Assembly (NCBI GenBank): GCA_015231955.1
Contig: JADGAN010000001.1
Span: forward strand, 345,611 to 409,610
Length of the DNA: 64,000 bases
Direction: 5' to 3'
From: Oligoflexia bacterium
Lineage (GTDB): Bacteria; Bdellovibrionota; Bacteriovoracia; Bacteriovoracales; Bacteriovoracaceae
The notes under the pieces are model-generated. The model did no database searches, was not told the DNA's origin, and saw nothing but the letters and a program-made list of their open reading frames with translations. Made by a program: the position numbers and the translations under genes. Shown one piece after another: positions 42,293-51,303 of this stretch. Numbering within the stretch: position 1 is the stretch's first letter; each line of letters begins with the position of its first letter.

Positions 42293-42916
42293 ATGATTGA
42301 AGCCAATATGGCCTTTAGTAAAGATTATTGTGATTTTCAATCTTCAAGAAGCCTTTTACGAAGGGTGATTAGAAGAGTTTATATCAACGGGATTGCTAAA
42401 GTTGTTCGTGGAGATGCTATTGATTTTGGCTGCGGTGTAGGGGTTTTTCTCAAAAAGCTTTCAAAAAAATCAATTGGTCTGGAGGTTAACTCTTGTGCTG
42501 TAGATTTTTGCAATAAGCAAGGTTTGACTGTTTCTCATTATAATCCTGTGGATGATAATTACTCTTTGGGAAATATTCGAGCAAACCAATACGGTACTTT
42601 TTTGATGATCCATGTTCTTGAGCACATTTCTGGGAGTAGAGAGGTAATGGAAAAAATTATGGGGACGTGTGCACGCTTAGGAATTCGCCGCTTGATCTTT
42701 GTCGTTCCGTGTTTTAAGGGATTTTTGTCTGACAAGACCCATTGTGAGTTTATTGATCTTGATTTTTTCCGCTCTTTTGATTCAACTTATGGATATAAAA
42801 TAAGTGAAAAGCGTTATTTTCCATTTAACAACAGTCGCATTGGTCGATACTTTAAGTACAATGAGCTTTGGGCCATTTATGATAGGAAAATGGAAGAACA
42901 GAGAGTAGTCGATTGA
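42293..42916 (+). CDS. Class I SAM methyltransferase
   Basis: 207 residues, a short Rossmann methyltransferase with motif I IDFGCGVGVFLKK and MIHVLEHI. Unlike the other three methyltransferases in the window it has no zinc ribbon. Start supported by TTGGAG. It heads a plus operon with two GT2 genes, a GT-C gene and an SGNH gene. It may act as a sugar or lipid-carrier methyltransferase, but the substrate is unknown. The 80 bases shared with the divergent SGNH gene hold AT-rich, promoter-like sequence but no pair good enough to call. Confidence 0.75.
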   Translation: MIEANMAFSKDYCDFQSSRSLLRRVIRRVYINGIAKVVRGDAIDFGCGVGVFLKKLSKKSIGLEVNSCAVDFCNKQGLTVSHYNPVDDNYSLGNIRANQYGTFLMIHVLEHISGSREVMEKIMGTCARLGIRRLIFVVPCFKGFLSDKTHCEFIDLDFFRSFDSTYGYKISEKRYFPFNNSRIGRYFKYNELWAIYDRKMEEQRVVD

Positions 42917-42974
42917 CTTGTACTTTGAACAATTATAAAAAATTCTTAATATCTTCTTGCTTGGGAAAAATAGT

Positions 42975-43778
42975 GTGAAAGATCAAAAAGTTCATACCTT
43001 TGTTATTCTGGCCTATAAGCAATCACCTTTTTTAGAAGAGTGTATTCAGTCGGTTCAAAGGCAAGCCGCTTTCAGTAACATTATAGTAGTGACCTCTACA
43101 CCAAATCAACATATTGATTCTTTGGCAAAGAAGTACTCTTTGCCTTTGATCCTTAATGCAAACAGAGGGACGATTGCTGAGGATTGGTCTTTTGGTTTTA
43201 AGCAGGCAACCACACCCTATGTAACCTTGGCCCATCAGGATGATATCTACTTTGAACACTATACGGAAGAGTTGCTAAGCTATACGGGTAAACATCAAGA
43301 TGCCTTAATTTATTTTTCCAATTATTTAGAGTTATCTCAGGGGAGTTATCGTAAGTCCAATAGAACCACCTTAGTGAAAAGGTGTATGTTGCTCCCCTTA
43401 TATCTCAAATCCAGCATAAGCGTGATTTTTTTAAAAAAGATGATGGTTTCTTTTGGTTGTCCCATCATGAGTTCTTCCATCATGTATAACAAAAGAAAGT
43501 TAAATGATTTTAATTTTGATCCAAACTACACCATTAATTTAGATTGGGATGCTTACTGGAGGCTTGCTAATAAAAAAGGAGCTTTTCTTTTTCATACGAG
43601 GCCACTTATGGCACATAGGATACACCCTGAATCGGAGACGTCGTGTGGAATAAGAGATGGCAGGCGGCAAGGCGAGGATGCAACGATGTTTTATCGTATT
43701 TGGCCCAATTTGATATCAAAAATTTTAATCAAGATCTACTCCTTGTGTTATTCCACCAATAGGGTAGAGGAGAGTTGA
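42975..43778 (+). CDS. Family 2 glycosyltransferase
   Basis: 267 residues from a GTG at 42975, with GGGA eight bases before; a TTG six codons earlier (42957) also fits. GT-A fold with FVILAYKQSPFLEECIQSV, ANRGTIAEDWSFG, and a DXD-type LAHQDDIYF. The domain ends with a His-rich LMAHRIHPES segment typical of rhamnosyl/galactosyl-type GT2 enzymes. It probably adds one sugar to the lipid-linked repeat unit in the cytoplasm. It is followed at once by a polyprenyl-type GT2 gene. Confidence 0.8.
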   Translation: MKDQKVHTFVILAYKQSPFLEECIQSVQRQAAFSNIIVVTSTPNQHIDSLAKKYSLPLILNANRGTIAEDWSFGFKQATTPYVTLAHQDDIYFEHYTEELLSYTGKHQDALIYFSNYLELSQGSYRKSNRTTLVKRCMLLPLYLKSSISVIFLKKMMVSFGCPIMSSSIMYNKRKLNDFNFDPNYTINLDWDAYWRLANKKGAFLFHTRPLMAHRIHPESETSCGIRDGRRQGEDATMFYRIWPNLISKILIKIYSLCYSTNRVEES

Positions 43779-43785
43779 GAAAGTT

Positions 43786-44751
43786 ATGAAAATTGCAATA
43801 ATCATTCCTGCATATAATGAAGAAGCGACGATCAGTCATACCGTTCGAGATATGTATAGTGCTCGTTCCGATGCTGAAATTTTTGTGGTGAATAATAATT
43901 CAACGGATTTAACGGCCAAGAGAGCACTCGAGACATTTCGGGAGTTGGGTTGCAAGGGAAGCGTTCTTCATGAAGAGATGAAGGGCAAAGCTAATGCGAT
44001 TCGAACTGCCTTTCGCAAGATCGATGCAGATATCTATGTGATGATTGATGCAGATACAACTTATAGTGGAAAAGATCTAGAGAAACTGATTGAGCCTATT
44101 CTCCAAGAAAAAGCCGATATTGTGGTGGGAGATAGATTCTTTGCTGGTGAATATCGAAAACAAAACTCTCGGGCCTTCCATGAGTTTGGAAATGTTCTGG
44201 TCAATAAATTTATTAATTTCTTATTTAAAACCAATTTAAGCGATGTCATGAGTGGATACCGTGTTTTTAATAAGAGATTTGTTCTGTTTTATCCTATTAT
44301 GTGCAGTGGTTTTGAATTAGAGACCGAAATGACTCTTCATGCTTTGGATAATAAGTTTAAGATTAAAGAGATCCCAGTTTCTTATAAAGAAAGGCCATCG
44401 GGAAGTGTTTCTAAATTGAACACCTTTCGAGATGGTGTGCGAGTTATAAAGACTGTGATCAATATTTTCAGAGACTATCGACCATTTATTTTTTATGGAA
44501 TCATCTCTATCGTGCTACTTTTTTTCTCGATTATTTTCATGTATGTCGTTGTTAGTGAATACATAGCTTACCGTTATATTACACAAGTTCCGCTTGCGGT
44601 TGTTTCTCTGGCGATTATTATCCTTTCGGGTATTTCTATGACTGCCGGAACAATTTTAGATACCTTAGTAAGATATCAAAAATCAAACTTCCAATTGGGA
44701 TTGAATAGTTTTACCCATGAAAGTGATCGTTTGGAGATGGGCCATGAGTAG
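43786..44751 (+). CDS. Polyprenyl-phosphate sugar synthase-like GT2 with C-terminal membrane helices
   Basis: 321 residues. GT-A domain like dolichyl-phosphate mannose synthase: IIIPAYNEEATI, VVNNNSTD, MIDADTTYS with the metal-binding DAD, and VMSGYRVFNKRF. Two membrane helices follow (about residues 240-300). Such enzymes make polyprenyl-phosphate-linked sugars used outside the membrane by GT-C transferases. The next gene encodes a GT-C protein and its start overlaps this stop, so the two probably form a donor/transferase pair. Confidence 0.82.
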   Translation: MKIAIIIPAYNEEATISHTVRDMYSARSDAEIFVVNNNSTDLTAKRALETFRELGCKGSVLHEEMKGKANAIRTAFRKIDADIYVMIDADTTYSGKDLEKLIEPILQEKADIVVGDRFFAGEYRKQNSRAFHEFGNVLVNKFINFLFKTNLSDVMSGYRVFNKRFVLFYPIMCSGFELETEMTLHALDNKFKIKEIPVSYKERPSGSVSKLNTFRDGVRVIKTVINIFRDYRPFIFYGIISIVLLFFSIIFMYVVVSEYIAYRYITQVPLAVVSLAIIILSGISMTAGTILDTLVRYQKSNFQLGLNSFTHESDRLEMGHE

Positions 44752-46852
44752 TAATAGATTTGCTAAATTGAATCGAAATAGATTTTTATTTTTAATATTA
44801 CTCATGTTAGCACTTTTTCTTCCATCTACTATTCTATCTAGTTTTGATGGGATTCCATTGGATCAGAGAGCCGAATCTATTTTTTTGGGGATCACACTTT
44901 TTATCTTGCTCTGGGCGAACCCTAATTTTTTAATCCAGAAGCTCACTAAATCTTTGATTGTTGCTTTATTTTTGCTCAAAGTGTTGAGCATTTGTTTTTT
45001 TACGCAACAGGGTTTATGGGGAGACATTCATAGTCATCCGAGCAACAAGATAGAAAGATCATGGGATGTTAGGATTGGATGGCCATTATATACTAGCAAA
45101 CATTCAAGGGTTGTTGATCGTTCCTATAATAGGGCAGAAGAGTTTCCTTTTTGGTTTTTTAACTCTCCATACACATCGGAATTTACTGAAGCTAAAACAC
45201 TTCGTCCTCCTAACGCCAAAATATCCTATACTATGCAAGGATATGTGACGATCCAAGACCGTGGGATTTTTAGGATAGAAAAAAATGAAAACATAACAGT
45301 GGCAGGAAAAGTAGGAGATCGGCCATTCTCTCTGGAAAATAACCAACATGCTTTGGAATTGCAGATTCCAGCAGGGACGCACGAGATCGCGTTGAATTTA
45401 CTGATTACTGGAGGTTCAGAGTGGAAATTTTTAACATTATGGAATGGCAAGGATCTGTATAAGAATACTTTGGTAACAACAGAAAGGCCCAAGAGTTATG
45501 AAAAATACTCCTACAACCTGATGAATATCACGATCATACTCTTGCTAGTATCGCTATTGGGGTTGTGGATTTACTCCACAATCAAAACGTTACAATTAAC
45601 TCTTTTTCAACTTTTTTGGATCTCTTCCTCTTCATCTTTGCTGTTTTTTTTAGGGCAGCATAACTTTTTAGATAGAATTTGTGTGACCCTTTTGGTGTTG
45701 GGATTGTTGATCCCTATTCAGGAGCATCATAAAAATTCAAAAGTAGCTTACCTGCTGATAGGCTTACCTTGGGTAAGTTACTTTGTCGGTCTCAATTTTA
45801 ATTCTCTGGGACTTTTCAATTTATATACTCCAGGAGATGATTTTACTTCGTACCAAGGCCTGGCCTACACGATATTTTTTGAAGGAGAGTGGTTTCGTGG
45901 AGGAAGTAACTTTTTTGATCTTCAACCACTCTATCGATGGATCGTTGGTTTGCTCCATTGTTTGTTTGGAGACACCAGCACTGGGGAAAAATTTCTCGAT
46001 ACTTTAAGTGTCTCTATCATGGGAATGTTTGTGCTTCATGTTGTTCATGAATGTACGAAAAATTTCAAGTATGCTTTAGCATCTATGGTAATATTTTTGA
46101 TGGTATTTACGATCGGTGTTAACTATTACCATATCGGTAAAGGGTTGCAGGAGATTGTCGGATCAACTTTTGCCTATTCTATGGGATTTTTTATCTTAAA
46201 ATACTACCGTTATAATAGTAAACGATATTTGATCTTTGGGGGATTGTTTGCAATGCTATCCTTTTTTACAAGAATGGATTATTTGCCCTTTGTCTTGGTG
46301 TTAACTTTCGCTCTGTCCATTCCTCTCTCGACTCCAACCAGAGATTGGTTCTCTGTTTTGCTTGATTTTAAAAAGATAAGATATCAGGCGATCCTCTTTA
46401 ATGTGTCCGCCTGTATAGTTGGTTTTTTGATTTTATCCCTTCATGGCAAAATATATGGGGGAATGTTTCGCCCCCATCCCTTTCATTTTTTGACGGATTC
46501 TCAAGATTACTCCTTTCTCGTGGTGTTGGATTCCATTTTGAGGATTGCCACAGTTCATGAACCCTATATCTTAAATCCTGTAAAAAATATTCGAGCAATG
46601 CTAGTAACAGTTGGTTGTGCGTCCGCTTTACTATCGCTCATGAAAATGCCTTTGTTTGGCCGTTTACCCATGACCTTGTCTTTTGCATGTTTGGGTGGGT
46701 TTGTTTTTACAATCATTGTTCCCTATTGGAATGCTTATTGCGGTAGATTTTCAATCCATATTATTCCATTGGCGGTTTCGCTGTCTTTGTGCTTATTTTT
46801 CTTGATATTTGAGAGATTTAAATCGCATAGATTATTATCAAGTAAGATTTAA
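44744..46852 (+). CDS. Large GT-C-like membrane glycosyltransferase
   Basis: 702 residues from the ATG at 44744, which follows GGAG and overlaps the previous stop. Two or three N-terminal helices precede a soluble insert at about residues 90-255 that looks beta-rich (TIQDRGIFRIEKNENITVAG). Then come about ten more helices, with LYTPGDDFTSYQ as the acidic motif of the catalytic loop. The insert before the catalytic loop is unusual for GT-C enzymes and may bind glycan. Given the neighbouring polyprenyl-sugar synthase, it probably transfers that sugar on the outer face. A Wzy-like role is less likely but possible. Confidence 0.65.
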   Translation: MSSNRFAKLNRNRFLFLILLMLALFLPSTILSSFDGIPLDQRAESIFLGITLFILLWANPNFLIQKLTKSLIVALFLLKVLSICFFTQQGLWGDIHSHPSNKIERSWDVRIGWPLYTSKHSRVVDRSYNRAEEFPFWFFNSPYTSEFTEAKTLRPPNAKISYTMQGYVTIQDRGIFRIEKNENITVAGKVGDRPFSLENNQHALELQIPAGTHEIALNLLITGGSEWKFLTLWNGKDLYKNTLVTTERPKSYEKYSYNLMNITIILLLVSLLGLWIYSTIKTLQLTLFQLFWISSSSSLLFFLGQHNFLDRICVTLLVLGLLIPIQEHHKNSKVAYLLIGLPWVSYFVGLNFNSLGLFNLYTPGDDFTSYQGLAYTIFFEGEWFRGGSNFFDLQPLYRWIVGLLHCLFGDTSTGEKFLDTLSVSIMGMFVLHVVHECTKNFKYALASMVIFLMVFTIGVNYYHIGKGLQEIVGSTFAYSMGFFILKYYRYNSKRYLIFGGLFAMLSFFTRMDYLPFVLVLTFALSIPLSTPTRDWFSVLLDFKKIRYQAILFNVSACIVGFLILSLHGKIYGGMFRPHPFHFLTDSQDYSFLVVLDSILRIATVHEPYILNPVKNIRAMLVTVGCASALLSLMKMPLFGRLPMTLSFACLGGFVFTIIVPYWNAYCGRFSIHIIPLAVSLSLCLFFLIFERFKSHRLLSSKI

Positions 46853-47907
46853 TGAGTAATAAGATTAAGATTTTTGTTGTGAATTTATTTTGTATTTTTT
46901 TACTTTTCTCGATACTGGAGATGGTCTCTCGATCAACATCTCAGGTCTATCAGGGAAATCTTTTTAGTTGGGTGAATTTTTTTAAAGAATTTAGGAATGC
47001 TTATCCCTCGGAATTTAATAAGGAATTAGGGTGGATCCCTAAGAAAGGATTGTGGTTTAGCAATATTTTTTGGAATATTGATGTTACTATTTTGGAGGGA
47101 GGATTTCGATCTAATTTTCCTGGAAGGAATTATGAGATTCGAAGTGATCGAGATCAGATTGTTGCCGTTGGCGATTCGTTTACTTTTGGAGGAGAGGTCT
47201 CTGATGATCAAACTTGGCCTGCGTTTTTAGAAAAGATTATTGGAATGGATGTTGTTAATGCAGGAGTCAGTGTCTATGGTATTGATCAAATTTATTTACG
47301 CTCAAAAAAAATATTAAAAGAATTCAAAAGGCCTCCTAAATTAATGATTGTGAGTTTTATAAATGACAATATTCGTAGGAGTGAACTGCGTGTAATCTAT
47401 GGCAAGAATAAACCATTTTTTGAGAAAGACAAGTCATCAGAGGAGTTTACGTTAAGAGATGAGCATGTTTTTCCTATGGAGGGTAAGCAATCTCGATTGC
47501 AATCAATCTTAGGATTTAGTTATTTGTTCTTCAGGGTATTGCCAAGAATTCAACCGAAGTTATTTAAGAGTGAAGAAGATATTGTTGTTCACAATTATGG
47601 AGATAAAGTTGCTTGCTTTCTTTTCAAAGATTTAAAAAAAATTGCTCAAGAAAAAAATGTGAAATTGTTGTTGCTGGTTCAAGGCAATCCGGCCGTTGAT
47701 GAAGAGGGCGATAAGATGAGTGTAATTATCAGATGCGCAGTAGATAATAATATTAAGATCCTAAATCTTTTACCCAAATTACGTGAAATTTATAAAGATA
47801 ATCCTGCTCTCTATAAGAGGATGTTTGTTTCCCATATGTTACCTATTGGAAATAGATTTGTGGCAGAAGAGATCCGGTGGTTCATTCAAGAACAGCAGCT
47901 GCTTTAA
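46852..47907 (+). CDS. SGNH/GDSL-like protein with an altered C-terminal catalytic motif
   Basis: 351 residues: N-terminal anchor, then an SGNH domain with GDSFTFGGEV for the nucleophile and SFINDNIRR for the Asn. The last block, normally DxxH, reads FVSHMLPIG: the His is kept but no Asp is in position. Family members without Asp can still act, or be binding-only, so activity is uncertain. It overlaps the GT-C gene by one base and ends a plus operon that converges with a hexapeptide acyltransferase gene 13 bases away. Confidence 0.7.
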   Translation: MSNKIKIFVVNLFCIFLLFSILEMVSRSTSQVYQGNLFSWVNFFKEFRNAYPSEFNKELGWIPKKGLWFSNIFWNIDVTILEGGFRSNFPGRNYEIRSDRDQIVAVGDSFTFGGEVSDDQTWPAFLEKIIGMDVVNAGVSVYGIDQIYLRSKKILKEFKRPPKLMIVSFINDNIRRSELRVIYGKNKPFFEKDKSSEEFTLRDEHVFPMEGKQSRLQSILGFSYLFFRVLPRIQPKLFKSEEDIVVHNYGDKVACFLFKDLKKIAQEKNVKLLLLVQGNPAVDEEGDKMSVIIRCAVDNNIKILNLLPKLREIYKDNPALYKRMFVSHMLPIGNRFVAEEIRWFIQEQQLL

Positions 47908-47920
47908 AAAAAAATAGATT

Positions 47921-48913
47921 TTATAAGTATAAAAACTTTAATGAAAAATTTTTGCATAAGTATTCTACTAGATCGTAGGTGTCGGAGTTGTTATTGGAGT
48001 GAGCAAGAAAAGTAGAGTAATCGATCCAAGAGAGATTGGAGGATGCTTGAATGAAACGAGGAATATCATATCCTGCTATAATCGTTTGGGGGGTAAGTAA
48101 GGAGAGTTCTTTTGAATCGACAGATGCATCACCTTCCGTCCAGATAATGATTTTGCTTTTTTTATAGTCTGTTGGTATCTCTGTGAAATGTTTCTTGAAA
48201 AAATCGGAAGTATCAACTAGCGGAGGTCGTCCATGGATTGCAAAATAGATTGTATTGCTGATATAAGTTTGAATTTGCTCAGGAGAGTAGTTGTTTTTTT
48301 TTGATTCGATTGGAACCTCTTCATAGTGATAGCTATTGGGCCTGATAAAGCGGAATGAAGGAACATGGCCTGTAAGGGTTGCTCCTGGTGCAACAATAGT
48401 ATTTTCACCAATAGTTGTTCTTGGTAGGATTGTTGTGCACATTCCTGTCCACGAATATTGACCGATAAGCACGTTACCCATTTTTTGAGGAAAGCCACGG
48501 ACAAGCGGAAGATATATTCCATGGGTGTAGATGGTATTCCTCGGTCCAAAACAGGAGTAGTCTTCCATTGTAACTTTACAATTATGACTGCACTCAATCA
48601 ACGACTGGACAGAAACCAAGCATCTTGCATGGGCAATAAATGTTCCATATCCATAGATCTTTGTAAAATAGGCAATCCGTGATCGTTTGCCTAGGGTGAA
48701 GCTTTTTAAAAAGACAATAAAGGTGAAAGGATCAATTTGTGAATAATCTTCTAGCGTGAGGTTTTCTACCATTATAAAAGAGCATGGCCCAATATGCACA
48801 TGCTTGCCGATATTAAGGCCAATACAACGCCAGAGAGGGATTTTTATAAAAGCAGGGAGGGGAAAGCTTAGAAATTGTACAAAAAATTTAAAAATTTTTC
48901 TGAAATCACTCAT
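47921..48913 (-). CDS. Left-handed beta-helix acyltransferase with C-terminal extension
   Basis: 330 residues. Residues about 30-200 are hexapeptide repeats of the WcaF/colanic-acid O-acetyltransferase type (IGLNIGKHVHIGP, YTHGIYLP, WTGMCTTILPRTTIGENT, VAPGATLTGHVP). About 130 further residues form an extra domain of unknown kind, with IIIWTEGDAS and DIPRFIQ. The basic function, transfer of acetyl or another acyl group to a sugar hydroxyl, is likely. The extension has no recognised motif. It is the last gene of the minus operon that begins at 54150 and overlaps the radical SAM gene by four bases. Confidence 0.78.
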   Translation of the reverse strand: MSDFRKIFKFFVQFLSFPLPAFIKIPLWRCIGLNIGKHVHIGPCSFIMVENLTLEDYSQIDPFTFIVFLKSFTLGKRSRIAYFTKIYGYGTFIAHARCLVSVQSLIECSHNCKVTMEDYSCFGPRNTIYTHGIYLPLVRGFPQKMGNVLIGQYSWTGMCTTILPRTTIGENTIVAPGATLTGHVPSFRFIRPNSYHYEEVPIESKKNNYSPEQIQTYISNTIYFAIHGRPPLVDTSDFFKKHFTEIPTDYKKSKIIIWTEGDASVDSKELSLLTPQTIIAGYDIPRFIQASSNLSWIDYSTFLAHSNNNSDTYDLVEYLCKNFSLKFLYL

Positions 48914-50052
48914 GGTAGCATATCTGATTTATTAAAAGTGGGTAACTTATTAGGGAGTTTCAAGCTATACATAAGAGCATTGAAAGATACATCTTGCGTC
49001 CAGCAAAGGCAGTTGTTTTGGTGTTTCCTAATGCAATCACGTTGCTGCCTAATTTGAGACCCATTCCAAATTTGCATAAAGGAGGATTTATTTATGTTTC
49101 CAAGGGAACTCATTGCTGGCGAAGCAATACAGTGAAACACCTCTCCATCAGGCATAATGATTAGACGAAAAAAAGGGGACCAGCATTTGATTTTCTTTTG
49201 TAGCGTAATTGGGTTGAAAATAAAAGCAGGAATATTTCTAAAATAGGAAGTATTAAATTGTGGAAATTGATCACAAAGTTGATCGATGTAAGATTGAGTT
49301 GAATGGTATTCGGCATTGTCAAATAGAAGTGATTTCATGGAATGAGTGTTTTTGCTATGAGGGTGATTTTCATATCCAAAACTGATTGGTTGTATGCTAG
49401 TGTGATCAACAATGCGAGATAAGTATTCTATTGTTTGTGAAATAGTATGAATATTTTGTTGAGTGAGAACAGTTGTGCTTTTGATGATCGGATACTTTCC
49501 ATGGCGCTTCTTTTTTAAATATTGAATGCCTTCTATTGCGGTTTTGAATAAACCTGGCAGATTGCGAAGGGAGTCGTGCTCTTCGGAGTTGCATGAATCA
49601 ATGCTTACGGTGATGGAGTCTACTCTATTTTCAAGAATTTCATCGGCCTTTTCTTTTAATAGATGGCCATTGGTAACAAGATAAACAGCAATGTTATAGC
49701 TTTTTAATATTTTGATTACATCAAAAAGATAGGGCCATAGCAGAACTTCTCCCCCAGTGAATCCTACAATCTTTACTTTGCTTTTTCCAATTTCATGGGC
49801 CGTGGCGATGGCCTTTTCTCGAGAAAGATCTGCTGTGAATTTTTTCTTCTGAGAGTGTGTCGAGCAAAAGACGCAAAAAGCATTGCAATCAAAAGTAACC
49901 ATCCAAGTTATAAATAAAGGTCCACGAGAAGAAGATGTATTTAAAATGTAATTACGGAAGATAGCGCGCAAGAATTCTATACTCATGGAGATGAGGCGAC
50001 GTGAAAAAGGAATGGGAAGTGTTTTGGTGTGTTTGATAATGAATTTAAGCAT
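48910..50052 (-). CDS. Radical SAM protein with SPASM-like C-terminus
   Basis: 380 residues. After a basic N-terminal stretch, the cluster motif is Cys56, Cys60 and Cys63 (CNAFCVFC). FTGGEVLLW gives the S-adenosylmethionine-binding GGE motif, and a C-terminal set of cysteines (KIKCWSPF, EVFHCIAS, NNCLCWTQ) resembles SPASM. The ordering fits the MoaA/PqqE-like group. The neighbours are an aminotransferase and an acyltransferase, so a role in modifying an amino sugar is possible, but nothing names the substrate. Confidence 0.82.
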   Translation of the reverse strand: MLKFIIKHTKTLPIPFSRRLISMSIEFLRAIFRNYILNTSSSRGPLFITWMVTFDCNAFCVFCSTHSQKKKFTADLSREKAIATAHEIGKSKVKIVGFTGGEVLLWPYLFDVIKILKSYNIAVYLVTNGHLLKEKADEILENRVDSITVSIDSCNSEEHDSLRNLPGLFKTAIEGIQYLKKKRHGKYPIIKSTTVLTQQNIHTISQTIEYLSRIVDHTSIQPISFGYENHPHSKNTHSMKSLLFDNAEYHSTQSYIDQLCDQFPQFNTSYFRNIPAFIFNPITLQKKIKCWSPFFRLIIMPDGEVFHCIASPAMSSLGNINKSSFMQIWNGSQIRQQRDCIRKHQNNCLCWTQDVSFNALMYSLKLPNKLPTFNKSDMLP

Positions 50053-50058
50053 ATTCCT

Positions 50059-51303
50059 CTACTTATAGCGATTAATGGTATCTATAATATGAATGATATC
50101 CTTGTCTTTAAGGTCGGCGTAGGCCGGAATAAAGAGTGTCTGATCTTTTGTCTTTTTAGCATGGTTGGCAAGAAAAGAATACTCAGTGAATGCGATCTCT
50201 TCAGGAATACAACTCAGGAGCATTTTAGAGCAATCAATTCCATGTTTATAGAGATAATTTCTTAAGTTTGCTGGGTTAGCGGTTTTTATAGGGAAAAGCC
50301 AAAAGGAGTGATTACTTTGTGGAGCGTGAGGGAGTGGTTTGTGAATAAGCTTATTATTTATTTTGCTGTATAATCGTGTAGCATTGTTATAGCGCCTTAT
50401 TTCTCGTTCTTTTAATGTTTTAAGTTGAGAGAGGCCAAGAAGTGCTTGCTGCCAGGTAAATGGTTCAAAAAAATGTTGGGGTAGACGTTCCCTTTTGATA
50501 ACAAGTTTATTATGTTTTTGAAATTTTGCAAAAAAATCGTCTTTGTAAATCAGCGGCCGAAGTAGGGGAAATACGATAAAGGTAAATAAAAGGGGAGAGA
50601 CTGCGAGTTTGAGGATAATGTTTTTTATCGCCTCAGTAATGTAAGGGATTTTATCGATTTTTTTTTGCGATGAAATGCTGGTGCGAATTTTATTCAATAA
50701 TGCGGTATTGGATGAAAGAATGATCCCACCATTAATGGTACAGATAGGTTTTAATAAGCTAAGGCTGAAAATAGAAGCTGAGCCGAAAGTTCCAAGAGGT
50801 TTGCCGTGAAAAGTACTGCTGATGGCCTGTGAACAATCTTCAATGAATGGCAAATGATACTTATTGGAGATATTCAATACTTTTTGCATATCATGAGGAT
50901 AGCCTGCAAGATGAGTGATCAGGAAAAGCACACTTTTTGAAGTGATTTTTTTTTCTAAATCATGAAAATCCATGCAGTAACTATTTTTTTCAATGTCAAT
51001 AACAACAGGCTTGAACCCAGCAAGATGAATAACATTAATAAAATCTGCCACGTGTAGAGCAGAGATAAGAACTTCTCCTCCTAACGGAAGATTCATGTTT
51101 TTTAGTAAATGATAAAGGCCCATCCTTGCTTTGCAAGTAGCAATACCAGGGGGAAGTTCATATCGAGATGAAAAAGTGGTTTCAAAGGATGTAATAATTT
51201 GCGATTGTTCTGCAGGGCCTTTTTGAACAAACAGCATATTCCAGATAAAAGTGAAAAGCTCTTGAAAAGTAATAGTTAATTTGATTCTAGGAATAGTATT
51301 CAT
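50059..51303 (-). CDS. DegT/DnrJ/EryC1/StrS-family aminotransferase
   Basis: 414 residues. PLP fold with IEDCSQAISSTFHGKPLG and the Schiff-base lysine Lys185 in LSLLKPICTINGG. The lysine is present but the surrounding motif differs from the usual GQKNxTTGEGG form, so this is a divergent member. An N-terminal extension of about 45 residues and a basic, hydrophobic stretch near residues 225-250 are unusual. It probably aminates a keto sugar of the locus. It overlaps the GT-C gene upstream by four bases. Confidence 0.78.
   Translation of the reverse strand: MNTIPRIKLTITFQELFTFIWNMLFVQKGPAEQSQIITSFETTFSSRYELPPGIATCKARMGLYHLLKNMNLPLGGEVLISALHVADFINVIHLAGFKPVVIDIEKNSYCMDFHDLEKKITSKSVLFLITHLAGYPHDMQKVLNISNKYHLPFIEDCSQAISSTFHGKPLGTFGSASIFSLSLLKPICTINGGIILSSNTALLNKIRTSISSQKKIDKIPYITEAIKNIILKLAVSPLLFTFIVFPLLRPLIYKDDFFAKFQKHNKLVIKRERLPQHFFEPFTWQQALLGLSQLKTLKEREIRRYNNATRLYSKINNKLIHKPLPHAPQSNHSFWLFPIKTANPANLRNYLYKHGIDCSKMLLSCIPEEIAFTEYSFLANHAKKTKDQTLFIPAYADLKDKDIIHIIDTINRYK

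Noticed and set aside
48217..48597. 126-residue open frame in the acyltransferase gene
   Set aside because: Same strand, wrong frame; no start signal, and the hexapeptide repeats are in the other frame.
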